DNA of 64,000 bases from an uncultured Flavobacteriaceae bacterium (GTDB lineage: Bacteria > Bacteroidota > Bacteroidia > Flavobacteriales > Flavobacteriaceae): the NCBI GenBank assembly GCA_937136455.1, contig CAKZOO010000030.1:1-64000 (forward strand), given 5' to 3'. The notes below the pieces were generated by a model. That model was not told the origin of the DNA. It saw nothing but the letters and a program-made list of their open reading frames with translations, and searched no databases. Made by a program: the position numbers and the translations under genes. Shown in pieces: positions 1 through 9,613 of the stretch (positions are counted from its first letter, which is position 1; each line of letters starts with the position of its first letter).

Positions 1-51
1 TACTTCTTCTCATAATACTGCTTAAAGTTAGTTAATTTTTCTACTTATTAG

Positions 52-626
<575 letters not shown>

Positions 627-635
627 ATGTGGGTG

Positions 636-667
636 CAAATATACGAATTTTAATAACTTCAATGCAA
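636..667 (-). promoter_or_regulatory. Bacteroidota-type promoter of tRNA-fMet
   Basis: On the minus strand a perfect TAnnTTTG box (TATATTTG, 643 down to 636) ends 9 nt before the tRNA 5' end. A TTG (667-665) lies 21 nt upstream of it. This matches the -33/-7 promoter architecture described for this phylum, and the spacing puts the start site within a few bases of the mature tRNA. Confidence 0.7.
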
Positions 668-720
668 GTGAAAGTTAAAATTAATTTACAATGTTTTAAT
701 AAGCTTCGATTTTTGATTCA

Positions 721-1731
721 CTACAACACCTGAAATCCATAGGCAAAAGGGTCGTCATCAGGGTCAATACTAATCGTATTAGTTCCGTATATTTTAGCCC
801 AGCCTTCGATACTTGGAATAATTGCAGGGATGGTACCTATCGTTGTTTCCTCACTGATAATTCCTGTAAAGGTCGATCCAATGTAACTTTCATGGATGAA
901 TGGTTGATTTAATTGTAGTTTGCCTTTAGCATGCCACTGTGCCATCCGAGCCGAAGTTCCAGTCCCGCAGGGGGAACGATCAATGGCCTTGTCTCCGTAA
1001 AATACGGCATTTCTGGCGGTTGAATGTGCATTCAAGGGGCTTCCCGTATACAGAATGTGACTTAATCCATTAATGCTTGAATCTTCAGGGTGCACAAAGG
1101 CATTTGGATATTTTGAATTGATGGAAGATCTCAGTTCTGAAGCAAAGGATATCAATTCAGAGGCGCGATACGCTTCGATTCCTTTAAAGTTTTCTTGAGG
1201 ATCGATTATGGCGTAAAAATTTCCTCCATAAGCGACATCGAATACCACTCGACCAAGAACTGAGTGTTCCACTTCGAGTTCCTGAGCGGCTAAATAGGAC
1301 TTTACATTGGTAAATTGAACAGCGCTCACTTTTGTCCCATTCATGCGGTAGTTGATCTTTACCAGTCCTGCGGGAGTTTCAAGCCTTACAACTCCAGGAA
1401 CTTTTGGCTGAATTAACCCCTTTTCGATAGCAATGGTGATGCTTCCAATGGTCCCATGACCACACATGGGTAAACAGCCACTGGTTTCTATAAATAAGAT
1501 CCCACAATCATTTTCTGGATTGGAGGGAGGGTAAAAGATGCTGCCACTCATCATATCATGACCTCTAGGTTCAAACATCAATCCCTTTCGAATCCAATCG
1601 AAATGGTTTAAAAAATACTGTCGTTTTTCACTCATGGATTCTCCGATTAGTTGAGGTCCACCTTTTGCCACTACACGAACCGGATTTCCACAGGTATGTG
1701 CATCAATGCATTCAAATAAGTTTTCTGCCAT
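721..1731 (-). CDS. 4-hydroxyproline 2-epimerase (proline racemase family)
   Basis: This 336-residue member of the proline racemase family has both catalytic cysteines: Cys90 in MCGHGTIG and Cys255 in DRSPCGTGTS. With both present it should be an epimerase/racemase rather than the 3-hydroxyproline dehydratase form, which lacks one Cys. In the known pathway it converts trans-4-hydroxy-L-proline to cis-4-hydroxy-D-proline in the cytoplasm. It is the last gene of a minus-strand operon, 3 bp after an aldehyde dehydrogenase and downstream of a DapA-family lyase. Those are the two other enzymes of this pathway and they support hydroxyproline over plain proline as substrate. The D-hydroxyproline dehydrogenase is not in this window. 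Confidence 0.88.
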   Translation of the reverse strand: MAENLFECIDAHTCGNPVRVVAKGGPQLIGESMSEKRQYFLNHFDWIRKGLMFEPRGHDMMSGSIFYPPSNPENDCGILFIETSGCLPMCGHGTIGSITIAIEKGLIQPKVPGVVRLETPAGLVKINYRMNGTKVSAVQFTNVKSYLAAQELEVEHSVLGRVVFDVAYGGNFYAIIDPQENFKGIEAYRASELISFASELRSSINSKYPNAFVHPEDSSINGLSHILYTGSPLNAHSTARNAVFYGDKAIDRSPCGTGTSARMAQWHAKGKLQLNQPFIHESYIGSTFTGIISEETTIGTIPAIIPSIEGWAKIYGTNTISIDPDDDPFAYGFQVL

Positions 1732-1734
1732 TGG

Positions 1735-3309
1735 TTAGTTTTTAGTCCATTGATTGTCAATAAGCCTCCATAATCCTAGAGGATTGCTGGCTTTTAAAGC
1801 TTCTGGTAGGAATTCATCGGGCCAATTTTGATAACTGATGGGTCGCAACCATCGTTTCATGGAATGCACCCCTACAGCGGTAAATCGAGCATCAGTACTC
1901 GCGGGGAAGGGTCCTCCGTGTTGCATGGCTGTACAGACTTCAACACCGGTTGGGACTCCGTTAAAGATGAGCCTTCCCACCCTGCTTTTAAGGGCTTCTA
2001 TAAGTTTTGATGCCTGTTTAATTGCTGAGGTAGTCCCTAAAATAGTTCCGGTTAACTGTCCTTCAAGAGATTGAATGATCGGAATTAATTCTTCAATACT
2101 TTGACAACGAACCAATAGTGACAAGGGGCCAAAAACTTCTTGATGAAGTCTTGGATTGTTGGCAAAGGTTGAGGCATCCACTTGATAGATCGATCCTCTT
2201 CCGGGATAAGAGAGCGCTTCATTGCCTTTGCTTTGACCGATCAATGTGGCATTCTCTTCCATGGCAGTCCTTCCTTTTTCAAAAGATTTGTGGATGCTAG
2301 GATGTAACATACTGTTCACTTCTATGGTACTTAATTCCTTTTTTAATGTTTCAATAAAGGTGTCTAGTTTTGGATTTTCAATACAAAAAATTAATCCGGG
2401 ATTGGTGCAAAATTGGCCTGATCCAAGAGTGATTGATCCCGCATAGGATTTGGCCCAAATATCGGATTGATCTAATGATTCTGGCAGTACGATGACAGGA
2501 TTGACCGAACCCATTTCAGCAAACACAGGAATGGGCTCAGTTCGGTTTTGAGCCAGTTGATACAAAGCAGTTCCACCTGAAACACTTCCCGTAAAACCAA
2601 CCCCCTTGATTCTGGGGTCTTGTACGAGTAGTTGGCCTAGTTCAAAGGTGTTGCTGTTGAGGTTTGAAAAAACTCCATCAGGCATTCCAGTTTGTTGAGC
2701 GGCTCTCATGATGGCAGCGGCAACCAAGGAACCTGTGGCAGGATGCATGGGGTGTGCTTTGACAATTACAGGACACCCAACTGCTAGAGCGCTTGCCGTG
2801 TCTCCTCCTGCGGTTGAATAGGCAAGTGGGAAATTACTAGCCCCAAAGACCACAATGGGTCCTATGGGTTGATTAAGTTTTCTAAGGTCCACTTTAGGAA
2901 TAGGACTTCTAGAGGGATCTGCAGTATCGATAATGGGTTCTAAGTATTGACCTGAATCCAATGCCTTTGCAAAACCTTCAAGCTGACCAATCGTTCGAGC
3001 GCACTCACCTTGTGCTCTTGCTATCGCTAAGCCTGATTCCAAACAATAGGTTTCCAATAATTGAGATCCTAAGTCTGTAATGTTTTGAGCGATCGCTCTA
3101 AGAAACTTGGAGCGGTCTTTTAATGAAGTTTGTTGGTAAATTTCAAAGGCCTCTGCAGCTTTTTGTGTAGCTAATTGACATTCAGTTTCTGTGGCTACTG
3201 AAAATTCCCATGGATTAGTTGCGTTGGTGAGTGGATTAAAACTCTGAAATTTTTTTGATCCTTTAGAGCTGTAGTCGAATCCAATGAGGTTCTCTGTTCT
3301 AAGTTCCAT
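1735..3309 (-). CDS. Alpha-ketoglutarate semialdehyde dehydrogenase (2,5-dioxovalerate dehydrogenase)
   Basis: This 524-residue aldehyde dehydrogenase has the general base Glu265 in FAEMGSVNP and the nucleophile Cys301 in GSGQFCTNPG. The length and the GSGQFCTNPG-type active site are those of the dioxovalerate/KGSA dehydrogenase subgroup, which oxidises 2-oxoglutarate semialdehyde to 2-oxoglutarate with NAD(P)+. It sits between the DapA-family gene (10 bp upstream) and the epimerase (3 bp downstream), where it would carry out the last step of 4-hydroxyproline breakdown. The same enzyme also closes pentose and hexarate pathways, but those partners are absent here, so the hydroxyproline role is favoured. 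Confidence 0.85.
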   Translation of the reverse strand: MELRTENLIGFDYSSKGSKKFQSFNPLTNATNPWEFSVATETECQLATQKAAEAFEIYQQTSLKDRSKFLRAIAQNITDLGSQLLETYCLESGLAIARAQGECARTIGQLEGFAKALDSGQYLEPIIDTADPSRSPIPKVDLRKLNQPIGPIVVFGASNFPLAYSTAGGDTASALAVGCPVIVKAHPMHPATGSLVAAAIMRAAQQTGMPDGVFSNLNSNTFELGQLLVQDPRIKGVGFTGSVSGGTALYQLAQNRTEPIPVFAEMGSVNPVIVLPESLDQSDIWAKSYAGSITLGSGQFCTNPGLIFCIENPKLDTFIETLKKELSTIEVNSMLHPSIHKSFEKGRTAMEENATLIGQSKGNEALSYPGRGSIYQVDASTFANNPRLHQEVFGPLSLLVRCQSIEELIPIIQSLEGQLTGTILGTTSAIKQASKLIEALKSRVGRLIFNGVPTGVEVCTAMQHGGPFPASTDARFTAVGVHSMKRWLRPISYQNWPDEFLPEALKASNPLGLWRLIDNQWTKN

Positions 3310-3319
3310 TAAAAGGGGT

Positions 3320-4234
3320 TTATAAGTTTTTGTAATCGGGTAATTTTGGTCTTGTCAACAGCGCATGATCAATGATTTGTTGAACACGCGCTCGTTCTTT
3401 TCCAGTTAATGGCATTCGAGGAAGACGTACCAATTCAGATCCAATTCCAGTGGCCACCTCAGCCATTTTAATATTTTGTACCAGCTGAGGATTGATGTCC
3501 AATTCTAGTAAAGGCATAAACCATCGATTGATCGCTACTGCCTCATCGATTTTTCCAGCTTTCATTAATTTGTAAATGGCTACTGTTTCTCTTGGAAACG
3601 CACAAACCAGACCAGCGACCCAGCCTTGAGCTCCGAGTACTAAACTTTCAAGAGCCAGGGTATCTACTCCTGATAGAATTTTCAGTCGATCTCCAAAGGC
3701 ATTGATCAACCTGGTGATATTGGAAGTATCGCGAGTCGATTCCTTTACAGCCTGTATGTTGTCATGATTGAGTAATTGTTCAAACATCTCAAGGGTTACT
3801 TCAATTCCATAATCCACTGGATTGTTGTAGATCATAATGGGTAAATCTGTTTGAGAAGCAACAGCAGAAAAATAGGCAATTGTTTCATCAGCAGTTGCTT
3901 TGTACCTCATGGGTGGAAGCATCATAAGTCCTTTTGCCCCTTGTTCTTGTGCCGCATGGGCAGCGGCGATGGCCTCCTTAGTGGTTTGTTCTGCAATATT
4001 GATGACGACCGGTACTTGTTGGTTGACTAAAGCTACCGTATGTTCTACTAATATTTTTTTTTCATCTTTTGTAAGTGTACTAGCCTCCCCAAGGGTGCCT
4101 CCTAGAATAATTCCTTCGACTCCAGCCTCTAATTGCGAGTGAATATTTTTAGAAAATAGCTCCAGATCAAGTGTATCATCTGGTTTGAATTTGGTTGTAA
4201 CTGCAGGCATGACCCCGCTCCATTGAACTGACAT
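3320..4234 (-). CDS. DapA-family lyase, probable 1-pyrroline-4-hydroxy-2-carboxylate deaminase
   Basis: This 304-residue protein is a complete dihydrodipicolinate synthase/N-acetylneuraminate lyase TIM barrel. The Schiff-base lysine is Lys164 (QAVKEST) and the catalytic tyrosine is Tyr136 (MIYNNP); the GGTLGEASTLT loop at 45-55 binds the substrate carboxylate. A biosynthetic dapA is unlikely, because the next two genes encode a KGSA dehydrogenase and a hydroxyproline epimerase. In that company the family member deaminates and dehydrates 1-pyrroline-4-hydroxy-2-carboxylate to 2-oxoglutarate semialdehyde. It is the first gene of the operon. The 145-bp gap to the divergent gene at 4380 should hold the promoter, but I could not identify clear boxes there. 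Confidence 0.82.
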   Translation of the reverse strand: MSVQWSGVMPAVTTKFKPDDTLDLELFSKNIHSQLEAGVEGIILGGTLGEASTLTKDEKKILVEHTVALVNQQVPVVINIAEQTTKEAIAAAHAAQEQGAKGLMMLPPMRYKATADETIAYFSAVASQTDLPIMIYNNPVDYGIEVTLEMFEQLLNHDNIQAVKESTRDTSNITRLINAFGDRLKILSGVDTLALESLVLGAQGWVAGLVCAFPRETVAIYKLMKAGKIDEAVAINRWFMPLLELDINPQLVQNIKMAEVATGIGSELVRLPRMPLTGKERARVQQIIDHALLTRPKLPDYKNL

Positions 4235-4379
4235 AAATTGGGTTTAGAGTTTCACTAATGTACTATTTATATAAAGATTCAACAATTATTTACAGGGATA
4301 TTCGATCTAAATTTAACATGGATTTGATGATTTTAAGGATTTTCTCAAGTATCTTGCAGTAATTGTAAAATCGCTTTGT

Positions 4380-4985
4380 ATGAAAAAATTAGGAACCCTT
4401 ATTTTGATTTTCACTGTTTGTTGGAGTGGTGTTTTTGCTCAAGATCAAGAAGATTTGTTTGCAAAGTTAGAGCTGGAAACCTCTGAAACTCCATTATTGC
4501 CGGAGCGAATGATTTTTACGCAACGAATTCTTTGGGGAGAAAAAGGCTTGATGCGGGCTTCTAAAAAGTTTGAACTTTCAAAAGAATCGCGAGAACAGGA
4601 GTTAAAAATAAGACGTCAGATGCTCAAAGCACATCAATTGATCGGGTATGCGACACTTGCTGGAATGGTAGCACAGGGAGTCATCGGGGGAAAGCTTTAC
4701 AATGGTCGATACGATTTGAAAGACACCCATGAAACCATCGGTAATTTAACCACAGCGACCTATTTTACAGGGGCTGCTTTATCACTGTTTGCTCCACCAC
4801 CTCTCATCAATAAAAAAGTTAAAGGTTTTAGTTCTACAAAATTGCACAAAACCATGGCGACGATTCATATGTCAGCGATGATCGCCACGAATCTTTTAGC
4901 GGAGGAGGATAAGTCAGCACATCGAGCGGCTGCTTATACCCTTTTTGGTAGTTATGCCGTAGCGGTACTTTCTTTTAAATTTTAA
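4380..4985 (+). CDS. Putative four-helix membrane protein, cytochrome b561-like
   Basis: This 201-residue protein has an N-terminal signal sequence ending near VFAQ. After a charged stretch (about 25-75) come four hydrophobic segments at roughly 88-105, 117-137, 157-172 and 182-200. Histidines lie at or near the membrane faces (HQLIGYAT, HETIGN, KLHKTMATIH, HRAAAYT), as in diheme b561-type cytochromes. I do not recognise a named family with certainty. The next gene, 2 bp downstream, encodes a YceI protein, and YceI and b561-type proteins are a known gene pair, which supports a membrane redox or quinone-related role. The heme-binding idea is inference. Confidence 0.5.
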   Translation: MKKLGTLILIFTVCWSGVFAQDQEDLFAKLELETSETPLLPERMIFTQRILWGEKGLMRASKKFELSKESREQELKIRRQMLKAHQLIGYATLAGMVAQGVIGGKLYNGRYDLKDTHETIGNLTTATYFTGAALSLFAPPPLINKKVKGFSSTKLHKTMATIHMSAMIATNLLAEEDKSAHRAAAYTLFGSYAVAVLSFKF

Positions 4986-4987
4986 CG

Positions 4988-5536
4988 ATGAAAAAATTAG
5001 GATTCTTACTAATCGCACTTATTATTTCTGTTGATTTAATGGCTCAAAATCAATCCTATGGGGTTGTAGCGGATCAAAGTTCAATTGTATATAGTGCCAA
5101 ACACTTACTTCACTCTTGGAAGGGGGTGAATCGAAACGTGCTCGGTATCGCTGTGGTCGATCAAAACAATCAGCAAATCGAACAATTAGCAATTGCTGCC
5201 AAAGTCAGTGATTTTGATTCTAAAAACTCGAATAGAGATGCTCATGCCCTGGAAGTCTTAGAGGCACTTTCGTATCCTACCGTGAAATTTTATGCCACTG
5301 CTATTGATTTAAAGCAATCGACTTCAACCATTGAGGGAAAGCTGACCTTTCACGGACAAACGAAAACAATAGCCCTCCAACTCGATCGAAGCTTCAGCGA
5401 AGAGGGACTGCGAATCAGTGGTAATTTTGTTGTGATTCCTTCGCATTACCAGATACCACTTCCTTCGTTTTTATCTGTTGCGATCGAAGACTTACTCGAG
5501 GTTTCTTTTGAATTAGTACTGCATCCGAAAGACTAA
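4988..5536 (+). CDS. YceI-family periplasmic lipid-binding protein
   Basis: This 182-residue protein has a signal peptide (cleavage after about LMAQ) followed by one YceI domain, a lipocalin-like barrel that binds isoprenoids or amides in characterised members. Typical features are the opening YGVVADQSSIVYSAKHLLHSW, the central NRDAHALEVLEALSYPTVKF block, and the GKLTFHGQTKTI strand. It is translated from the same message as the upstream b561-like gene (2-bp gap). It probably acts in the periplasm, carrying a lipid or quinone-like ligand or protecting against stress. Confidence 0.85.
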   Translation: MKKLGFLLIALIISVDLMAQNQSYGVVADQSSIVYSAKHLLHSWKGVNRNVLGIAVVDQNNQQIEQLAIAAKVSDFDSKNSNRDAHALEVLEALSYPTVKFYATAIDLKQSTSTIEGKLTFHGQTKTIALQLDRSFSEEGLRISGNFVVIPSHYQIPLPSFLSVAIEDLLEVSFELVLHPKD

Positions 5537-5591
5537 TTCACTTCATTGACTGTTTATTTCATATATTTTTAATAGATTCATAGATCTTTTG

Positions 5592-6566
5592 ATGATGTCT
5601 TACAATCAATTGTATATGAAAAAAGAAGTCCCATTAAATAAGCATAAGGATATTCCTGGAAACCCAACCAGTCCAAAATCAAGTCAGTATCCACTTCGAA
5701 CTTCTAAGGAAGGAATGCCCTTTAGAATTCTTAGCGAAGCAGATTGGGAATTTTGGATACACAATGGTTATATTGTCATAAAAGGAGCTATTTCTAAAGA
5801 AGAGGCTGCAGCTACCGCTCAATTTATTTGGGAGTTTGAAGAGAAAAACCCTAAGGATCCATCAACCTGGTATACCGAGCAGAACCCTGATTTGCAGATG
5901 AAGGAATTGGCTTATACGGGGATGGTGGAGTGTTATAACAATCAAAAATTGTGGAATAATAGAATGACTCAGCGTGTTTATGACGCTTTTGTTGATGTAT
6001 GGGGAAGAGAGGATTTATGGGTTACGATCGATCGATGTAATTTAAATTTTCCTGTGAAACCCGGTCATGAGTACAAGGGTTTTATTCACTGGGATTACGA
6101 TCCAGAAGAAAAACCACAACAGGTGCAAGGGGTACTTGCTTTAGTCGATCAAACCGATGAAATGATGGGAGGATTTCAATGCATCCCAGAACTTTTTAGA
6201 ACCTATGATACTTGGAAGTTAACCCAACCAAAGGATCGTCATCGCTTTTTACCAGACACTTCAGGTTTTACTCCTACTAAAGTTAAAATGGAGGCAGGAG
6301 ATTTACTCATTTTTAATTCTTCTCAACCTCACGGAATCCGCAGAAATGATTCAAACAAACCAAGATTAGCACAGTATATTTCCATGATGCCAGCTGAAGA
6401 AGAAAATCAGCAACTCGTAGAGTGGAGAGTCGATTCTTGGAAGAATCGAATTGCTCCTCAAGGCTATGCTTTTCCTGGAGATCCACGAAATTGGGAGCAA
6501 ACAAAATATCCCACGGCAAAACTCAACGAATTAGGAGAAAAATTACTGGGATTGCAAAAGTGGTAA
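5592..6566 (+). CDS. Phytanoyl-CoA dioxygenase (PhyH) family Fe(II)/2-oxoglutarate oxygenase
   Basis: This 324-residue cytoplasmic protein has the PhyH double-stranded beta-helix fold. The iron triad is visible as His166-x-Asp168 (FIHWDYD) and His247 (SSQPHGIRR), with Arg258 (KPRLAQY) as the likely 2-oxoglutarate ligand. I chose the ATG at 5592 over the TTG just before it; a later ATG at 5619 is also possible. No substrate can be read from the sequence. The family hydroxylates lipids, amino acids and natural products. The gene stands alone between the YceI gene and an Rrf2-type regulator 51 bp downstream, which might be co-transcribed. Confidence 0.8.
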   Translation: MMSYNQLYMKKEVPLNKHKDIPGNPTSPKSSQYPLRTSKEGMPFRILSEADWEFWIHNGYIVIKGAISKEEAAATAQFIWEFEEKNPKDPSTWYTEQNPDLQMKELAYTGMVECYNNQKLWNNRMTQRVYDAFVDVWGREDLWVTIDRCNLNFPVKPGHEYKGFIHWDYDPEEKPQQVQGVLALVDQTDEMMGGFQCIPELFRTYDTWKLTQPKDRHRFLPDTSGFTPTKVKMEAGDLLIFNSSQPHGIRRNDSNKPRLAQYISMMPAEEENQQLVEWRVDSWKNRIAPQGYAFPGDPRNWEQTKYPTAKLNELGEKLLGLQKW

Positions 6567-6617
6567 CTACTAAATCAACTCATCGGATTTTAGTACATTT
6601 ACCATTAAAATCAAATT

Positions 6618-7064
6618 ATGTTATCACAAGCATGTAAATACGCAATTCGAGCACTCTTGTATTTGGGTGTGGAGTCTGATGTAGATAACAAAATAGGATC
6701 TCAAAAAATTGCCGAGGAATTAGAGGTTCCAAAGCCTTTTTTAGCCCAACTTTTGAGAAATCTTGCTACGATGAAAATGATTTCATCGACTAAGGGACCA
6801 GGAGGTGGGTTTTACCTTGATGAATCCAATCTTCAGAAAAATATTTGGGATGTTATTGAAATTATTGACGGTCCTCAAAAATTTGATGAGTGTTATCTTG
6901 GTCTTCAAAAATGTGACGATGTCCACCCCTGTCCTGTGCATCATTTGCACAGTCCCTTTAAAAAACAAATCATCAGTGATTTTAAGGAGAAAACCATATC
7001 CGATTATATTGATGAAATCAAAACCAACGGTACACTTCTCTCCTTAAAACACTTGGGAATCTAA
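6618..7064 (+). CDS. Rrf2-family transcriptional regulator with Fe-S cysteines
   Basis: This 148-residue regulator has the Rrf2 winged helix (residues 1-70, including IAEELEVPKPFLAQLLRNLA as recognition region and the wing KGPGGGF). Three cysteines at 92, 99 and 105 are spaced as in the Fe-S-binding members IscR and NsrR, so it probably senses iron-sulfur status, NO or oxygen. It converges with nrdD, and the two genes share 4 bp at their stop codons. A role in controlling the oxygen-sensitive nrdGD operon or the upstream dioxygenase is possible but not shown by any operator that I could identify. Confidence 0.85.
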   Translation: MLSQACKYAIRALLYLGVESDVDNKIGSQKIAEELEVPKPFLAQLLRNLATMKMISSTKGPGGGFYLDESNLQKNIWDVIEIIDGPQKFDECYLGLQKCDDVHPCPVHHLHSPFKKQIISDFKEKTISDYIDEIKTNGTLLSLKHLGI

Positions 7065-8920
7065 TTCAAGTATTTGAAAATTTTTTCACGATTGGCTTCT
7101 TGAATTAATTGAGCTCTGTGCGCGGCTAAAGAATCCGATTGAGGATCTTCGAGATGGTAAAATCTCAATCGGTGTTCCTTTTGACGATCAGAACTAAAAT
7201 TAGAAACACGTTTTAAATATCCGATGACTCTAGTAGCGTGATCGACTCTTTTGGAGTTGCATTTAGGACAGGTCTCAAGGGTTTGTTTGTCGATGTGATT
7301 GCAATCGTTGCAAATGGTGATTTTAATATTAAAACAGAAGTAATTACAACCCGACCAAGCAGCGGCATTCAACAGTTTTACAAAACCTTCTTGATTTGGG
7401 GTTTCTTCTAGATTTAAGTGCAATGCTGATCCTCCGTCTAAATACTGAATGACCTCTTTTCCGTGTAGGATAATTTTATCAAGAGGATTGATAGAGGTGT
7501 CTTCGACCGGATAGAAATAAGAATTGTAACACTCTCTTCCAACTAAGAGTCCATCTTCCTTGTCCCATTTTGAATTTTTGACTCCTAGGTTTTCAGCAGG
7601 CACAAATTCAGTGTTAAATAGATAGCCGTATTTGGTTTTGGCTTTTTTGTTTTCGTCGTAAATGAGTTTGAGATGTTTCTTTAAAAAGGCTTTGTACTGA
7701 TCGTTATTGGTAGGTTTGATTCCTTGACTCTCTGCAGCTTCTACCATACCGTTAATGCCGATGGTTAAGAACTGCTTATCGAGCGTAATAAAACCAGATT
7801 CGTAAACAGGTAAGAGGCCTGCTTCAAGGTATTCTTCTACGAGTGATCTAAATGCCACTTGGTATTGATGTATTTTTTGAACTTCCTTTTGAAGATTTGC
7901 TCCCTTTTGAATGAGTCGATTCATATTCAGGGTGATTACATTAATAGAACCTGTAGCAACTCCTCCAGCTCCTAAGGAATAACTAAAAGTGTTGTCACTG
8001 ATTTCATTTCTAAGTCTACAGCATGAAGCTAAAGAGTCCGCATTATCGGATTGGTAAATAAAGAAGGAATTGCCTTCGCTGAGTTCCCCAGCGCAGAAGT
8101 CAGTAAATTCTTTATCGACTGTTTTTCCTTCTTTTGTTAGCATGGCAGCTGTAACTACTGGAAAGGTAAGTATGGCTCTTGAACGTTCTTTGTTAAACCA
8201 CTTCATAAAGAACTTTTGAAGTTTGTTGACAGATTCCCACTGGGGTCGAATGCCATCAGGAAACACAAAATCTTCAAACATATTTGTAAAGTATTCCTTG
8301 TCGTAGATGGATATATTCCAAAAGACTGATTGATAGCCTCTTGCAGCAGCAGGTTGATTCACTGCATAAACCACATGTTGTAGGTGATTTTCTATAGTCT
8401 GAGTGTTGGTCTCTAAATAATTGTCTCCGTAATCAATGGCAGCAAAATGATCAAAGTACATCAAGAATTCTACCGTAGCTAAGGCCCCAGCAAATTGTGA
8501 ACTCACCGCAAATACTAAATTGACAAACTCCCCACAAAAACTCTCCAAGTGTTTTGGGGCTCTACTTTCACCACCTAATTTGGTAAGGCCATCAATCAAG
8601 AAAGGATACATACTTATGGAGGCACAATAGGGCTTTAGTGAAGTCTCATCGTGTATATAGATTTCATGTGCTTCGATTTGTCGTATGTATTCATTGGCTA
8701 CTTCTTTTCCGAACAGTGATTCTATTTTCCCCTTGACTAATGCCCTGTTGATTTGAATATTGATATCCTTGTTAATCTCAGCTTCCATGGTTGCAATATT
8801 TTTGGAAGTGACATTGGCGTTGGAGTCCATTTTGGATCCATCCGCTGCATTGGAAGCGTGAAGGTAATGGTTTACGAATTCGATCTTTTTTTCAATTTGA
8901 GCATCGGTGAGTCTAATCAT
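7061..8920 (-). CDS. nrdD: Anaerobic (class III) ribonucleoside-triphosphate reductase
   Basis: This 619-residue glycyl-radical enzyme reduces ribonucleoside triphosphates to deoxy forms without oxygen. The radical glycine is Gly567 in RVIGYL, and Cys300/Cys301 in LASCCRLRN lie in the active-site loop. A C-terminal zinc ribbon is formed by Cys537, Cys540, Cys551 and Cys554. The protein is about 90 residues shorter than E. coli NrdD, and the N-terminus starts directly with the catalytic domain, so the ATP-cone that gives dATP feedback appears to be missing. About 50 residues follow the radical glycine, a longer tail than I expect. Its start overlaps the end of nrdG by 8 bp, so the two are translationally coupled. 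Confidence 0.93.
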   Translation of the reverse strand: MIRLTDAQIEKKIEFVNHYLHASNAADGSKMDSNANVTSKNIATMEAEINKDINIQINRALVKGKIESLFGKEVANEYIRQIEAHEIYIHDETSLKPYCASISMYPFLIDGLTKLGGESRAPKHLESFCGEFVNLVFAVSSQFAGALATVEFLMYFDHFAAIDYGDNYLETNTQTIENHLQHVVYAVNQPAAARGYQSVFWNISIYDKEYFTNMFEDFVFPDGIRPQWESVNKLQKFFMKWFNKERSRAILTFPVVTAAMLTKEGKTVDKEFTDFCAGELSEGNSFFIYQSDNADSLASCCRLRNEISDNTFSYSLGAGGVATGSINVITLNMNRLIQKGANLQKEVQKIHQYQVAFRSLVEEYLEAGLLPVYESGFITLDKQFLTIGINGMVEAAESQGIKPTNNDQYKAFLKKHLKLIYDENKKAKTKYGYLFNTEFVPAENLGVKNSKWDKEDGLLVGRECYNSYFYPVEDTSINPLDKIILHGKEVIQYLDGGSALHLNLEETPNQEGFVKLLNAAAWSGCNYFCFNIKITICNDCNHIDKQTLETCPKCNSKRVDHATRVIGYLKRVSNFSSDRQKEHRLRFYHLEDPQSDSLAAHRAQLIQEANREKIFKYLN

Positions 8921-9374
8921 GGTACTGGGGTTTTAAAAATAGGTGGTTTATGTTTGTTTTTGTTTTTAAGTCAATAAATTGTTGATTGGTGGTGATTTGG
9001 TCTAAGCCACCTTTTTCTGCAACCCAAGGACCTAGTTTAACATAGTCAAGATGGTTGGCAATAGATTTTGGAATCCAATCCTGACCTGTGTATAAACAGG
9101 TTTTAAATCCATGAGATTGTGCAATTTTTAAATAGTCGATCAAGGTTCCTTGTTCCCATTCTCCTCCCATAAAGACGACACAGCTCGCTATGGCTTGGTA
9201 TTTCTCTAGAAGTGAGGTGTAAAGACTCAATTTTAATTCATCGCCCTTGTCCTTATTCCACAAAAAGGGAGAATGGCAGCCATCACAGGATAATGGACAG
9301 CCTGTGATATAAAAACAAAGACTTATTTCACCGGGAACTTCCTGGAAAACTATTTGAAAATCGTAAAAATTCAC
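8913..9374 (-). CDS. nrdG: Anaerobic ribonucleotide reductase activating protein (radical SAM)
   Basis: This 153-residue radical SAM enzyme has the Cys-x3-Cys-x2-Cys cluster motif in TGCPLSCDGCHSP (about residues 25-34) and the MGGEWEQG loop. It generates the glycyl radical on NrdD using S-adenosylmethionine and a 4Fe-4S cluster. The start codon is GTG at 9374. Unlike the common nrdD-nrdG order, nrdG comes first here and overlaps nrdD. The 239-bp AT-rich gap upstream, shared with the divergent thioesterase gene, must hold the promoter; I saw no convincing FNR-type TTGAT-N4-ATCAA box in it. Confidence 0.92.
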   Translation of the reverse strand: MNFYDFQIVFQEVPGEISLCFYITGCPLSCDGCHSPFLWNKDKGDELKLSLYTSLLEKYQAIASCVVFMGGEWEQGTLIDYLKIAQSHGFKTCLYTGQDWIPKSIANHLDYVKLGPWVAEKGGLDQITTNQQFIDLKTKTNINHLFLKPQYHD

Positions 9375-9613
9375 AATAAAATATTAAATGACTAAAAAAT
9401 CATTAATAAAATTATAAGGAATAGATTTTGGTTTGAAGGAGGTATTTTTAAACTTATTAAAAGCTTATTAACAATTGATTTTTAATTTAACAATAGTTGT
9501 TCAAATTGGGTAATTTAAAATGATTTAGATGTAATAAATAAAGTATTCAATACTATAGTCTCTTGTATTTTTGTAGTAGCTTTAACATTAGAATAATCTT
9601 TAATACTTGAATC

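Noticed and set aside
9375..9613. FNR box for nrdGD
   Set aside because: TTGAT occurs, but the second half does not match ATCAA at the right distance.
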